The position numbers and the translations under genes are program-made. The notes below the pieces were generated by a model. The model saw only the letters and a list, made by a program, of their open reading frames with translations, searched no databases and was not told where the DNA came from. Positions 7,834-16,500 of a DNA stretch of 51,047 nt are shown piece by piece. Origin of the DNA: Nitrospirota bacterium (GTDB lineage: Bacteria; Nitrospirota; Thermodesulfovibrionia; Thermodesulfovibrionales; UBA6898); the NCBI GenBank assembly GCA_004321925.1, contig SCQH01000079.1:1-51047 (forward strand). Reading direction: 5' to 3'. Each line of letters begins with the position of its first letter. Position 1 is the first letter of the stretch.

Positions 7834-9291
7834 TCACATCCACGTCTGGGGGCCGAGGGCGGATATCTCCGCAACGTACCGCGCGACCTTCAGGGCCTCG
7901 TCTTCGCTGCTTTCGTCCCTGAACATGGATATCAGCTCGTCCATATGCTCCTCGATAAACCGGGTCGAAAATTCTCCTGAAATAAAGGAAGGGTGCCTGA
8001 TAATGCTCAGCAGCAACGGCGCCAGGGTCTTTACCCCTTCGATCCTGAGGTTCCTCGAAAGCGAGCGGTCCATAGCCCGTATGGCATCTTCCCTGTCTGC
8101 CCCTGCTGTTATAAGCAGCATGAACAGAGAATCATAATACGGCGGTATATCAGCCCCTTCGTATACTCCTGATGCGACCCTCACTCCCGGACCCATCGGC
8201 ACCTGCAGGCGGGTGATCTTGCCGAAGGAGGGACTGAAATTCTTGGGATCTTCAGCGTTCAGCCTCACCTCGAGCGCCCACCGGTTAGGATGGATATCGG
8301 ATTGTTTGAACGGCAGAGGCCTGCCCATGGCAACATCGAGCATGATGCCGACAATGTCAAGGCCGGTGATAAGTTCGGTGATGCCGTGCTCGACCTGAAG
8401 TCTGGTATTGACCTCAAGGAAGTAAAACTTCTTCGTGGGCGCGTCAAAAATGAACTCGACCGTTCCTGCGGTCGTGTAGCCTATCTCGCGCATGAGACGA
8501 GTCGCCGTATAACAGATCTCCTGCCTCAGGCCCTCATCCAGCGACGGGGATGGGGCCTCCTCAATGATCTTCTGGTTGCGCCTCTGGAGGGTGCATTCCC
8601 TTTCATAGAGATGAACCACATTGCCCTGCGAATCAGCAACGATCTGCACCTCTATATGCCTTCCGCGCTCTATATATTTTTCGACAAGCACCGTCTCGTC
8701 GCCGAAAGACTTCTTTGACTCTGACCTCACCTGACTCAGCGCCTGGCCGAGCTGGTCGTCGCGCTCCACCTTCAGCATACCTTTTCCTCCGCCGCCGGCA
8801 GATGCCTTGATCATGACCGGGAAGCTCACCTGCTCCTGCTCCATCCATGTCCTGATCTGGTCGATGTTCGTCACGTTGCTGATGCCGGGTATCGTCGGCA
8901 CATGGGCCTTTATGGCAAGGGCCTTGGCCTCTATCTTGTCGCCCATCATGCTTATGACCTCAGGCGAGGGACCTATCCAGACAAGACCGGCATCGATCAC
9001 CTTCCGGGCAAAGACATGGTTTTCGGCCAGGAAGCCCCAGCCCGGATGCACTGCATCCGAACCGCTGCTGCGTGCCGCGTCAATGATCCTGTCCATGTTG
9101 AGATAGGACTCGACCGGCGGCGCCTCGCCGATATGGACCGCAGTATCCGCCATGAACACGTGATGCGCCAGCCTGTCTGGCGTGCTGTAGACAGCCGTGG
9201 TCCCGATCTTCCTGTCACGGCAGGTATGCATGATCCGGACAGCGGGCACGCCCCTGTTTGCTATGAGAACTTTATGAATATCCCTGGTCAT
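7834..9291 (-). CDS. pycA: Pyruvate carboxylase subunit A (biotin carboxylase)
   Basis: A 485-residue ATP-grasp biotin carboxylase. It starts with HKVLIANRG, typical of the pre-ATP-grasp domain, contains the glycine-rich ATP loop KASAGGGGKGM, and ends with the biotin carboxylase C-terminal domain. It carboxylates biotin on PycB using ATP and HCO3-. The ATG at 9291 fits family start points; a TTG at 9327 would add 12 residues and has no better signal. The stop overlaps the pycB start region, so the subunits are translationally linked. AccC of acetyl-CoA carboxylase is a close alternative, excluded mainly by the pycB neighbour. Confidence 0.9.
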   Translation of the reverse strand: MTRDIHKVLIANRGVPAVRIMHTCRDRKIGTTAVYSTPDRLAHHVFMADTAVHIGEAPPVESYLNMDRIIDAARSSGSDAVHPGWGFLAENHVFARKVIDAGLVWIGPSPEVISMMGDKIEAKALAIKAHVPTIPGISNVTNIDQIRTWMEQEQVSFPVMIKASAGGGGKGMLKVERDDQLGQALSQVRSESKKSFGDETVLVEKYIERGRHIEVQIVADSQGNVVHLYERECTLQRRNQKIIEEAPSPSLDEGLRQEICYTATRLMREIGYTTAGTVEFIFDAPTKKFYFLEVNTRLQVEHGITELITGLDIVGIMLDVAMGRPLPFKQSDIHPNRWALEVRLNAEDPKNFSPSFGKITRLQVPMGPGVRVASGVYEGADIPPYYDSLFMLLITAGADREDAIRAMDRSLSRNLRIEGVKTLAPLLLSIIRHPSFISGEFSTRFIEEHMDELISMFRDESSEDEALKVARYVAEISALGPQTWM

Positions 9292-9457
9292 TTGGCTTGC
9301 CCCTGTATTGGCCCATATTTTACACAATTGACATTTTCAAAACAAATCAATTCTCTACTATAACGACTCAGGGCAACGCGATGCCGGTCACCTGCTCCAT
9401 GACTTCGCAGGGGGTTGGAAAACGATGTTGACATATTCTCCCACATGCGGCAATATT

Positions 9458-9476
9458 GATATTAATTATCATTATC
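9458..9476. promoter_or_regulatory. Fur-box-like operator upstream of fur
   Basis: GATATTAATTATCATTATC matches 16 of 19 positions of the classic Fur box GATAATGATAATCATTATC and ends three bases before the ATG of the Fur-family gene. A TTGACA (9429-9434) lies just upstream as a possible -35. The site would let Fur repress its own gene. Confidence 0.65.
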
Positions 9477-9479
9477 GCT

Positions 9480-9920
9480 ATGAACCACATGATCACTCAT
9501 AAGGCAAAAGATATTTTCAAGGACTATCTGTTTGAAAAGGGACTGCGTAATACCAGGCAGAGAGAGGAGATCCTCAATGTATTCTTTTCTGCGGATAAAC
9601 ATATTACCGTCGAGGAATTGTTCAACATGCTGAAAAAGACGGTCCCGGGGATAGGGTATGCAACGGTCCACCGTAATTTGATTCTGTTGTGTGAGTGCGG
9701 CCTGGCCGAGGAAATAAAGATCGGAAAACAAAAATCCCGGTATGAACCTAAATTCGGGCATGAGCATCACGACCATCTTATCTGCATGAAATGCGGACGG
9801 TTTATCGAGGTAAATGACGATAAAATAGAAAAACTTCAGGATAAGCTTGCGGAGGCGAATGATTTCAGTCCGGTCAGGCACAAACTGGAGATATACGGCT
9901 ACTGCAAGGAATGCAGGTAG
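9480..9920 (+). CDS. fur: Fur family metal-responsive transcriptional regulator
   Basis: A 146-residue Fur-family repressor. The N-terminal winged helix includes RNTRQREEILNVF and the recognition region GIGYATVHRNL; the C-terminal dimerization domain has the His-rich metal site EHHDHLICMKCG (first CxxC) and a terminal CKEC (second CxxC) for structural zinc. Length and motifs fit Fur more than Zur or PerR, but the effector metal cannot be settled from sequence. The start ATG has no Shine-Dalgarno; an ATG at 9489 is possible. Fur-box-like sites lie in front of this gene and of the next, suggesting autoregulation and control of the cytochrome that follows. Confidence 0.92.
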   Translation: MNHMITHKAKDIFKDYLFEKGLRNTRQREEILNVFFSADKHITVEELFNMLKKTVPGIGYATVHRNLILLCECGLAEEIKIGKQKSRYEPKFGHEHHDHLICMKCGRFIEVNDDKIEKLQDKLAEANDFSPVRHKLEIYGYCKECR

Positions 9921-9930
9921 GCTTTTTTTT
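9902..9930 (+). terminator. Weak hairpin and T-run at the end of fur
   Basis: CTGCA and TGCAG flank a five-base loop at 9902-9916 overlapping the end of fur, and nine T follow at 9922-9930 after a short gap. The stem is short and detached from the T-run, so termination would be partial. Confidence 0.3.
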
Positions 9931-9942
9931 TGGGACCATGAT

Positions 9943-9961
9943 GATAATGATTATCATGAAC
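9943..9961. promoter_or_regulatory. Second Fur-box-like operator, before the small cytochrome
   Basis: GATAATGATTATCATGAAC contains the palindrome ATGATAATGATTATCAT and matches about 16 of 19 Fur-box positions. It lies 25 bases before the start codon at 9986, where it would block transcription initiation or elongation into the cytochrome gene. Confidence 0.6.
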
Positions 9962-9985
9962 ATTAACCATTTTCAGGAGGATGTT

Positions 9986-10441
9986 ATGAAAAGCATCACT
10001 TTATTTTTGCTGTTGCAGGGACTGGCACTGGTTCAGCCCTCCGGCGCTGAGGCCGATGAAGTGACGTATACAACCCGCATCAAGCAGATAGTCGATGCAC
10101 AATGCATTGGATGTCATGGAGCCGACTCCCCCGAATATCATGAGTTTAAAGCAAATATGAGAAAGTATGAGCAAAGCTCAAAAGGGCCGAGGATGGACAG
10201 CTATACCTATCTGATCTATTTCATCGGATGGCCCGACAGCGGGGCAATCATGAGAAGGCTCGACGACGGGAAGAACACCAAGGAAGGCAGGCCGGGCAAT
10301 ATGTTCAAATATCTCGGTTCGACCGAAGAAGAGAGGCAAAAGAATCTCTCACTGTTCAGAGAGTGGGTCGGCAACTGGACGCTCAAGCGGTGGGCCGATA
10401 TTACCAAAGAAGAAATGACGGGTATAAAAGTCGCCTATTAG
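9986..10441 (+). CDS. Exported small c-type cytochrome
   Basis: A 151-residue protein with a Sec signal peptide (cleavage likely after PSGAEA near residue 23) and one heme c motif CIGCH, followed by a Trp- and Tyr-rich region with PGNMFKYLG. AGGAGG lies five bases before the ATG, which decides the start over upstream in-frame codons. It would be a periplasmic monoheme cytochrome. A distal Met ligand is plausible at NMFKYLG but not certain. It follows fur closely and has its own Fur-box-like site, so iron-dependent expression is likely. The exact family is not recognised. Confidence 0.85.
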   Translation: MKSITLFLLLQGLALVQPSGAEADEVTYTTRIKQIVDAQCIGCHGADSPEYHEFKANMRKYEQSSKGPRMDSYTYLIYFIGWPDSGAIMRRLDDGKNTKEGRPGNMFKYLGSTEEERQKNLSLFREWVGNWTLKRWADITKEEMTGIKVAY

Positions 10442-10516
10442 CGGAGCTGAAGCGGCGGGATAGTCCGCCCCTTATTTTGATCTCATAATGATCACGATTC
10501 ATTTGTATGAAGAAGG

Positions 10517-10663
10517 ATGCTTTATAAGCATCCGGAGACATGGACAGGCTTGAAAGGACTTTATATCAATGAAGCTGAAAAGCTCGGGATTAACCCTAGA
10601 GGTCTCTACAAAACCGGAATTGGAAATAACATCAACAAAAGGGAGAAAACCAAAGATGCTTGA
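10517..10663 (+). pseudogene. Possible relic of a Fis-type helix-turn-helix C-terminus
   Basis: A 48-codon open frame encodes NEAEKLGINPRGLYK, which resembles the helix-turn-helix end of NtrC-type activators (pattern AAxLLGIxxRTLYxK). No remaining activator gene lies upstream, the preceding residues do not fit the domain, and the downstream residues diverge at once. It may be a decayed fragment or a chance similarity. The rest of 10442-10893 contains only the hairpin and promoter element listed separately. Confidence 0.25.
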
Positions 10664-10727
10664 TATGGAAGAAAAAGGGCCATTGCTCAGGCTGCAGCTC
10701 AGAAACATGCGGCCTCAAAAATCCAAA

Positions 10728-10754
10728 GGGGGGAGGGTGTTGACCCTGCCCCCC
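10728..10754. terminator. Strong GC hairpin, possible terminator
   Basis: GGGGGG at 10728-10733 pairs with CCCCCC at 10749-10754, with GGGT/ACCC continuing the stem to a GTTG loop and one small bulge. There is no long T-run after it, so it may be a transcript-end stabiliser and not a complete intrinsic terminator. Confidence 0.4.
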
Positions 10755-10839
10755 TTCAGCAGCGTACGGGCCTCAGGCCGCCGTCTGCTCAGAGCAGCTC
10801 AACCCGAACTCTGACTATCACCGGAAAAAGTGTCTGTGT

Positions 10840-10845
10840 TATACT
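10840..10845 (+). promoter_or_regulatory. Candidate -10 element for the outer-membrane protein gene
   Basis: TATACT lies 70 bases before the start codon at 10915 in a non-coding stretch. No convincing -35 sits at 16-18 bases upstream, so the assignment rests on the -10 alone. Confidence 0.35.
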
Positions 10846-10914
10846 CGTTTGCTGCATCATTGATGGCGAACATCATACGCGTGCATATGAACAGTGACAC
10901 AGGAGGAATCAGGA

Positions 10915-11673
10915 ATGTTTAAACAGATCATGCTGGTTCTGACAATAATAGTGACAATTGCCGGGACTGCATTTGCCGCCCACCCGCTCATTACGGATGA
11001 CACGGGAACGCAGGGGAAGGGGAAATTTCAGGTCGAGCTCAACGGAGGCTACGGGCACAACCGGGATGACGGGAAAACAACCCGAACGACCCAGATCTCC
11101 ACGACCCTCACGTACGGGTTCTCCGACATCATCGATGTCATCGTCAGCCTGCCCTATCAGCAGACTCGGGTAGAGGATGCGGGACAAGCAATAAAAGGAG
11201 CCGGGATCTCGGACATGACCATTGAGTCCAAATGGCGGTTTTACGAAAAAGAGGGGCTCAGTTTTGACCTGAAACCCGGCGTCACCCTGCCGACCGGAAA
11301 CGAGAAGAAAGGATTAGGCTCAGGGCGGGCAACGTACCATCTTTTTTTTATAGCCAGCAATGAATTAAAACCCTGGGCGTTCCATGTCAATCTCGGGTAC
11401 GTCAGGAACGAAAACAACATCGGCGAGACAAAGAACCTCTGGCATGCATCCTTTGCTACAACGATCGATATTGCGGAAAACCTTAAAGTCGTCGGAAATA
11501 TCGGCGCTGAGAGAGATACGGACAGGAACCTGAACATCCCCGACTCGTTTGTGCTGGGAGGCTTGATATACTCTGTATCGAAAAACTTCGACATTGATCT
11601 CGGCATCAAGGGTGGAATTACCAAACCCGAGACCGATTACACGGTCCTTACCGGCATCACCTGGAAATTCTGA
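10915..11673 (+). CDS. Outer-membrane beta-barrel protein (PF13557-like)
   Basis: A 252-residue protein with a Sec signal peptide ending at TAFAA (about residue 22), many alternating amphipathic strands, and a terminal phenylalanine (TWKF), the usual signal for outer-membrane barrel insertion. HPLITDDTGTQGKGKFQVE and GVTLPTGNE match the transporter or MetA-pathway phenol-degradation family (PF13557), which is a fold name more than a function. GGAGGAATCAG precedes this ATG; a GTG at 10894 is less likely. The gene precedes a CDF-like membrane protein by 19 bp, a pairing that hints at metal or solute export, though this is inference. Confidence 0.8.
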   Translation: MFKQIMLVLTIIVTIAGTAFAAHPLITDDTGTQGKGKFQVELNGGYGHNRDDGKTTRTTQISTTLTYGFSDIIDVIVSLPYQQTRVEDAGQAIKGAGISDMTIESKWRFYEKEGLSFDLKPGVTLPTGNEKKGLGSGRATYHLFFIASNELKPWAFHVNLGYVRNENNIGETKNLWHASFATTIDIAENLKVVGNIGAERDTDRNLNIPDSFVLGGLIYSVSKNFDIDLGIKGGITKPETDYTVLTGITWKF

Positions 11674-11692
11674 CTTTACCGGGAGGAGAAAA

Positions 11693-12367
11693 ATAGAGAC
11701 GCTCCTGCTCACTCCGCGCAAAGACAGCTCAACCTTTTACCGATGGGCGAATGCGCTCGCCCTGATCACCATTTTCTACAATCTCCTTGAAGGCGCTGTT
11801 TCCGTGCTCTTCGGATATGAGGACGGCACGGTTGCGCTCTTCGGCTTCGGGGTCGATTCCTTTGTCGAGGTCATCTCCGGCATCGGTATCTGGCACATGA
11901 TCAGACGCATGAAGCAGAGCAATAATGCAAGCCCTGACGACTTTGAAAGGACCGCGCTGAGGGTCACCGGCACTGCCTTCTATCTCCTCACGGGCGGTCT
12001 CGTCATAACGGCAGCGGTCAGTCTTTACAGGGGCGGCAGACCGGTGACGACCCTGTGGGGTATCATCGTCTCCGTGATCTCGATCCTCACCATGTGGCTG
12101 CTCATCCATTACAAGCTGAAGGTCGGCAGGCAGTTCAATTCGCAGGCCCTTATTGCCGATGCCCACTGCACCCGGGCCTGTATGTACCTTTCTGTGGTCC
12201 TCCTTGTTTCGAGTATCGGCTACGAGCTCACCGGGCTGGGGATGCTTGATTCCCTCGGAGCGCTTGTAATTGCCGGGCTTTCCTTTAAGGAAGGCAGAGA
12301 GGCCTTTGAGAAGGCATCGGGCAATGGCACCTGTTCCTGCCAGGGAAACTGCCCTGACCAGCGGTAA
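11693..12367 (+). CDS. Cation-efflux-like integral membrane protein with non-standard start
   Basis: About 224 residues with five to six hydrophobic segments (YRWANALALITIFYNLLEGAVSVLFG near the N-terminus) resembling the membrane part of cation diffusion facilitators, without the C-terminal cytoplasmic domain. GFGVDSFVEVISG and ALIADAHCTRACMY correspond to the paired metal-site helices (the usual D and HxxxD positions). A Cys-rich tail TCSCQGNCPDQR may bind metal. The frame has no ATG near its expected start: GGGAGGAG is followed by an in-frame ATA at 11693. The only earlier start-like codon, TTG 11594, lies inside the preceding gene. Initiation at ATA, at a nearby CTG, or a base error must be considered. 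Confidence 0.7.
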   Translation: METLLLTPRKDSSTFYRWANALALITIFYNLLEGAVSVLFGYEDGTVALFGFGVDSFVEVISGIGIWHMIRRMKQSNNASPDDFERTALRVTGTAFYLLTGGLVITAAVSLYRGGRPVTTLWGIIVSVISILTMWLLIHYKLKVGRQFNSQALIADAHCTRACMYLSVVLLVSSIGYELTGLGMLDSLGALVIAGLSFKEGREAFEKASGNGTCSCQGNCPDQR

Positions 12368-12561
12368 GCCTGAGGCATAATTAATCGCATAGCTCACTCC
12401 CGGACTAAGGAAAAAACTCTTTTCCCTTGATTCTGACCCGTCACGTGGCTCCGGCATTCCAGTGCGTAACGAATCTATCAGTAAGTTCTATACTGACCGG
12501 CAAGTTTACCTGGCACCCTACAGCTCCTGTACCGAGTCCTTTTTTATAGCTGCCCGTCAGC

Positions 12562-13167
12562 CTATAAAATCTGCTTCTCGTTCAGAAACACCTCATACGT
12601 GTCTATTCCATTCATAAAGGTCGGTATCCGGGCAGGTATATTCTTTGTTCTATAGATAGGCCTGAATTCCAGGGTGCTCATTTCTCCCTCCTTCAGAGAC
12701 ATCTCCACCTCAGTAGAATACGCATCTTCCGGCAAACCGAAGAACACCCGGTGTGATCCTTCTTTCAGTCTTATCTTTTTTTCAAGTACATATTTACAGC
12801 CTTCCCCTGCTTCCGGATCACGGCTTGTCTTGCCGTCGGCATCATAAGCAGGCTTGCTGTCCTTGATACCATCGACCTCCCATCGTGCGGCCTCACCGCT
12901 GATATTCACCAGGAAGGGGTACTTCTGTTTGCCGTGCTGAGATTCTTTTGATTCGAGGATATAGTAACCTTCGGTATGCGTCTTTACATTCGTCTTTATT
13001 GTCAGTTCGGCAAAACCCTTGGGAATTGTACCCGCCTCCTTGACTTCAGTGAAAATGGCTTTTGTGCTGCTATGCGCTCTTGTCTTCATTTCTTTTGCAG
13101 TGGTCCTGCATCCAAACAATAAAAAACCTGTGAGCAGAGCCACAAGAAACATAGGCCGTTGATTCAT
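12562..13167 (-). CDS. Lipoprotein of unknown function at the end of the RND operon
   Basis: A 201-residue predicted lipoprotein: hydrophobic segment MFLVALLTGFLLFGC with lipobox LFGC near residue 20. The mature part is beta-rich with no recognised domain. AAGGAG lies eight bases before this ATG; a longer frame to 13236 would overlap the PII gene and bury the signal peptide. It lies 43 bp after the PII-like gene in the same orientation as the efflux operon. A periplasmic or outer-membrane accessory role in metal export is only a positional guess. The 194 bp beyond its stop, towards 12368, show nothing clear. Confidence 0.75.
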   Translation of the reverse strand: MNQRPMFLVALLTGFLLFGCRTTAKEMKTRAHSSTKAIFTEVKEAGTIPKGFAELTIKTNVKTHTEGYYILESKESQHGKQKYPFLVNISGEAARWEVDGIKDSKPAYDADGKTSRDPEAGEGCKYVLEKKIRLKEGSHRVFFGLPEDAYSTEVEMSLKEGEMSTLEFRPIYRTKNIPARIPTFMNGIDTYEVFLNEKQIL

Positions 13168-13210
13168 ACTATATGCTCCTTTTCCCTCCCACGCATTAAT
13201 GAACATTTTG

Positions 13211-13552
13211 CTAAATCGCATCGTTCCCCCTTTCATTGGTCCGTATCTTTATTACTTCTTCAACATTGACCACAAATATTTTCCCGTCGCCGGTATTGCC
13301 GGTATGAGAGAACTTCTGAATCACGTTGATGACTTCCTCGACCATTTCATCATTTACAACAACCTCCAGTTGAATGCGTGGAATAAATTCCACCATTTCA
13401 TAAACAATTTTGTCTTTAGCGTTCTTCGCCCTGCTTTTTCCGAACCCCTTGATCTCTGATACGGTCACCCCCGGCAGTCCATCTATTCTATGGAGTTCTT
13501 CAGTCACTTCCAGCAACCGGGACGGTCTTATTATCGCTTTTATCTCTTTCAT
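13211..13552 (-). CDS. PII-like signalling protein linked to the metal RND pump
   Basis: A 113-residue PII-fold protein: N-terminal KEIKAIIRPSRLLEVTEEL strand-helix, VSEIKGFGKSRAK as the base of the T-loop, VVVNDEMVEEVINVI and the C-terminal GDGKIFVVNVEEVIKIRT B/C-loop pattern. The T-loop is different from GlnB/GlnK and lacks the uridylylated Tyr51 context. GAGGAGG precedes the ATG. It lies 42 bp after the heavy-metal RND pump gene. PII homologues encoded with HME-type RND pumps are a known recurrent association, and a role in sensing nucleotides or metal to tune efflux is inferred. Confidence 0.88.
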   Translation of the reverse strand: MKEIKAIIRPSRLLEVTEELHRIDGLPGVTVSEIKGFGKSRAKNAKDKIVYEMVEFIPRIQLEVVVNDEMVEEVINVIQKFSHTGNTGDGKIFVVNVEEVIKIRTNERGNDAI

Positions 13553-13594
13553 ATAATTCCTCCTCTGAACTTCACGTGATTTGCGGCATGCGCA

Positions 13595-16500
13595 CTACAT
13601 TTCTGCTTCATCTATTCTCTTTTCAAACCAGCTGTATACTGACGGAATGATCAGCAGCGTGAGCAAGGTTGAAGTAAGCAAGCCGCCCACAACAACCGTA
13701 GCCAGCGGTTTTTGTATTTCAGAGCCGGCGCCTCCTGCAAGCAGCATCGGTATCAAACTGAAAATTGCAATAGATGCGGTCATTAAGACAGGGCGTAATC
13801 TGTCAAGACTCCCCTTCCTGACCGCTTCCTGCAGACCAAGTCCTTCATCCCGCAGTTGCGAGATGCGCGACACCAGCACCAGCCCGTTAAGCACGGCAAC
13901 GCCGAACAGGACGACAAAACCCACTGACGCCGGAACGGATAGATACTGTTTTGATATATATAACGCGAAGACCCCACCGATCAAGGCAAACGGCAGGTTC
14001 GAAATAACCAGCAGCGCCAGGCGGATCGATCTGAACGTAACGTACAAAAGAAGCATTATTAATCCGATGGCAACAGGTCCTATGATCATCAGCTTCTTCA
14101 TCGCACGCTGCTGGTTCTCAAATTGCCCGCCCCAGGTAAGATAATAACCGGCAGGCAGCTTGACCTTCTCTTTTATCTTCTGTTTTGCTTCCGCGACAAA
14201 ACTGCCTATGTCCCTGCCGGTAATGTTCATCTCGATCCCGATCCTTCTGCCCCCGTCCTGGCGGCTTATCTGGACCGGGCCTTCGATAAGTTTCACCTCC
14301 GCCAGCTGTTCGAGCGGAACATTGCTGCCGGTTTTCGTGGTGATCATCAGATTCTTGATCGCCTCAAGCGAATTCCTTTTTTCTTCAGGCAGGCGGACAG
14401 ATATATCGAAGCTGCGGTTTTCTTCGTAAAATTTGGTGGCTGATTTCCCGGCAACAGCTATTTCGATCACTTTCTGAACGTCGCTGATATTCAGGCCATA
14501 CCGTGCGATTCTGGATCGGTCTATATTTACGGTCAGATAGGGCTGTCCGGAAACCTTTTCCGCAGCTAAATCGGTCCCGCCTTTGATGGTTGAAAGCACC
14601 TTTGCAATTTCAGCCGATTTAGCGCTCAGTACGTCAATATCTTCTCCAAAGAGCTTGAGAATCAGTTGCGCGCGGGTCCCGGCGACGAGTTCGTCAATCC
14701 GGCACTGGATCGGCTGGCTGAAGCCAAAGGTGATTCCCGGTATAGATTCCAGGGACTGCCGCATCTCATTGGTCAATGCTTCCTTTGAAATGTCCCTTTT
14801 CCATTCTTTCTTTGGCTTGAATATTCCTACATAAGCGGTTTTGTCAGTCCCCCTGGTATCCAGGGCAATGCCGGTCTGTCCAGTGCGCGCTACCACTATA
14901 TCCAGTTCATCAAATGCCTTCAGCTTTTCCGCTGCACGCTGATTCGCTTCCACCGAGGTCGCAAGGGAAACACCTGGAAGCATGGACACATCCATATCAA
15001 AGGAGCCTTCATCCATGGTCGGAATAAACTCAGTCCCTAATCTTGTTGCTAAAAACAGAGACGCTATCAAAAAGACACCAGCTATGCCCAGTATTACTTT
15101 TTTGTTGCTCATTGCATATTCAAGCAGCGGCAGATAAAGCCTGCTTGCACGCTTCATGATAAAGCTCTCTTTTTCCGCCTGGGGTTTCAAAAACAGTATG
15201 CAGAGGACCGGAATAACGAAGACGGAGAGAAACAGGGAGGCAAGGAGCGCAATCGCAACTGTCAAGGCCAACGGTCCGAACATCTTCCCTTCGATCCCTT
15301 CAAGGGAGAGGATCGGGATGAAGGTAAGCGCTATGATAAGCTCTCCGAAAATGCTCGGCTTTCTGACTTCCATAACGGCTTTAAGCACCGTAAATAATTT
15401 GGGATGTTTACCGCCCTCTTCACTTAAATGTCGCTGCACGTTTTCAACCTGAATTATGGTTGTGTCTATTATCATGCCGATCGAAATTGCAAGGCCGCCG
15501 AGGGACATCAGGTTTGCGCTGATCCCCGCAAGCTTCATCACGATGAACGTGCCTAGGAGTGACAGCGGTAACGCGATGAGAACAACTATACTCCCCCGTA
15601 TGCTGTTGAGCAACAGATAAAGCACGATCAGCACAAGAATGGAGCCCTCGATCAGCGCCTTGTTTACCGTGCTGACGCTGGCGCCCACAATGTCACTTCT
15701 GTCGTAATAAGGAGCTATCTTGAGGCCTTCCGGAAGGATATTATTTTCATTGATCTCTTTGACTTTCTCCGCCACCCGGCGTACAACATCCCGGCTGTTT
15801 TCACCGCGCAGCATCATGACGATGCCGCCGACACATTCATCCTTGCCGTTTTTCATGGCAGCGCCCATGCGCACAGCTTCGCCGATCTTCACCTGGGCGA
15901 CATCACGGACGTAGGTCGGCGTCCCGTGTTCAGATTTCAACACAATGTTTTCTATGTCGCTGACATCTTTTATCAATCCTACCCCGCGGACAATGTATTG
16001 ATCGGTGCCCCGTTCCAGAATATTGCCGCCGACGTTTTCATTGTTGCTGCCGATGGCTGAGTAGACATCGTCCACGGTTATGGCATATTTCAGCAGTTTT
16101 TCCGGGGCCACGATCACCTGGTACTGTTTGAAGTATCCTCCGAAAGAATTGATTTCGTTCACTCCTGCAACACTCTTCAACTGCGGCGTTATGATCCACT
16201 CCTGAATTGTTCGCAGGTTTGTCAGGTACGCTATTTTCTGAAGCGGGTCCTCCGGCATTTTTCCTTCAAGGGTATATTGATAGATCTCACCCATTGCCGT
16301 GCCGATCGGGCCCATGGCAATTTCAACGCCTTTGGGGACCTTCTCTCTCGCCTCTGCGAGGCGCTCGAATACCAACTGCCGGGCGAAATAAATATCAACA
16401 TTATCCTTGAAAACGATCGTTACGATCGAGAGGCCGAACTTGGTGACCGAACGCATCTGCTCTATATCAGGCAAGCCGCGCATTGCCATCTCAATCGGGT

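Noticed and set aside
10488-10510. A third Fur-box-like site (CATAATGATCACGATTCAT)
   Set aside because: Only about 12 of 19 positions match, and it is not close to a start codon.
10569-10814. An 81-codon plus-strand frame between the cytochrome and the outer-membrane gene
   Set aside because: It has no Shine-Dalgarno, no recognised motif, and runs through a strong GC hairpin. The overlapping frame with Fis-like residues is more suggestive but also weak.
12400-12432. GGAAAA/TTTTCC hairpin between convergent genes as a bidirectional terminator
   Set aside because: The stem is only six A/T-rich base pairs with no proper T-run on either strand.
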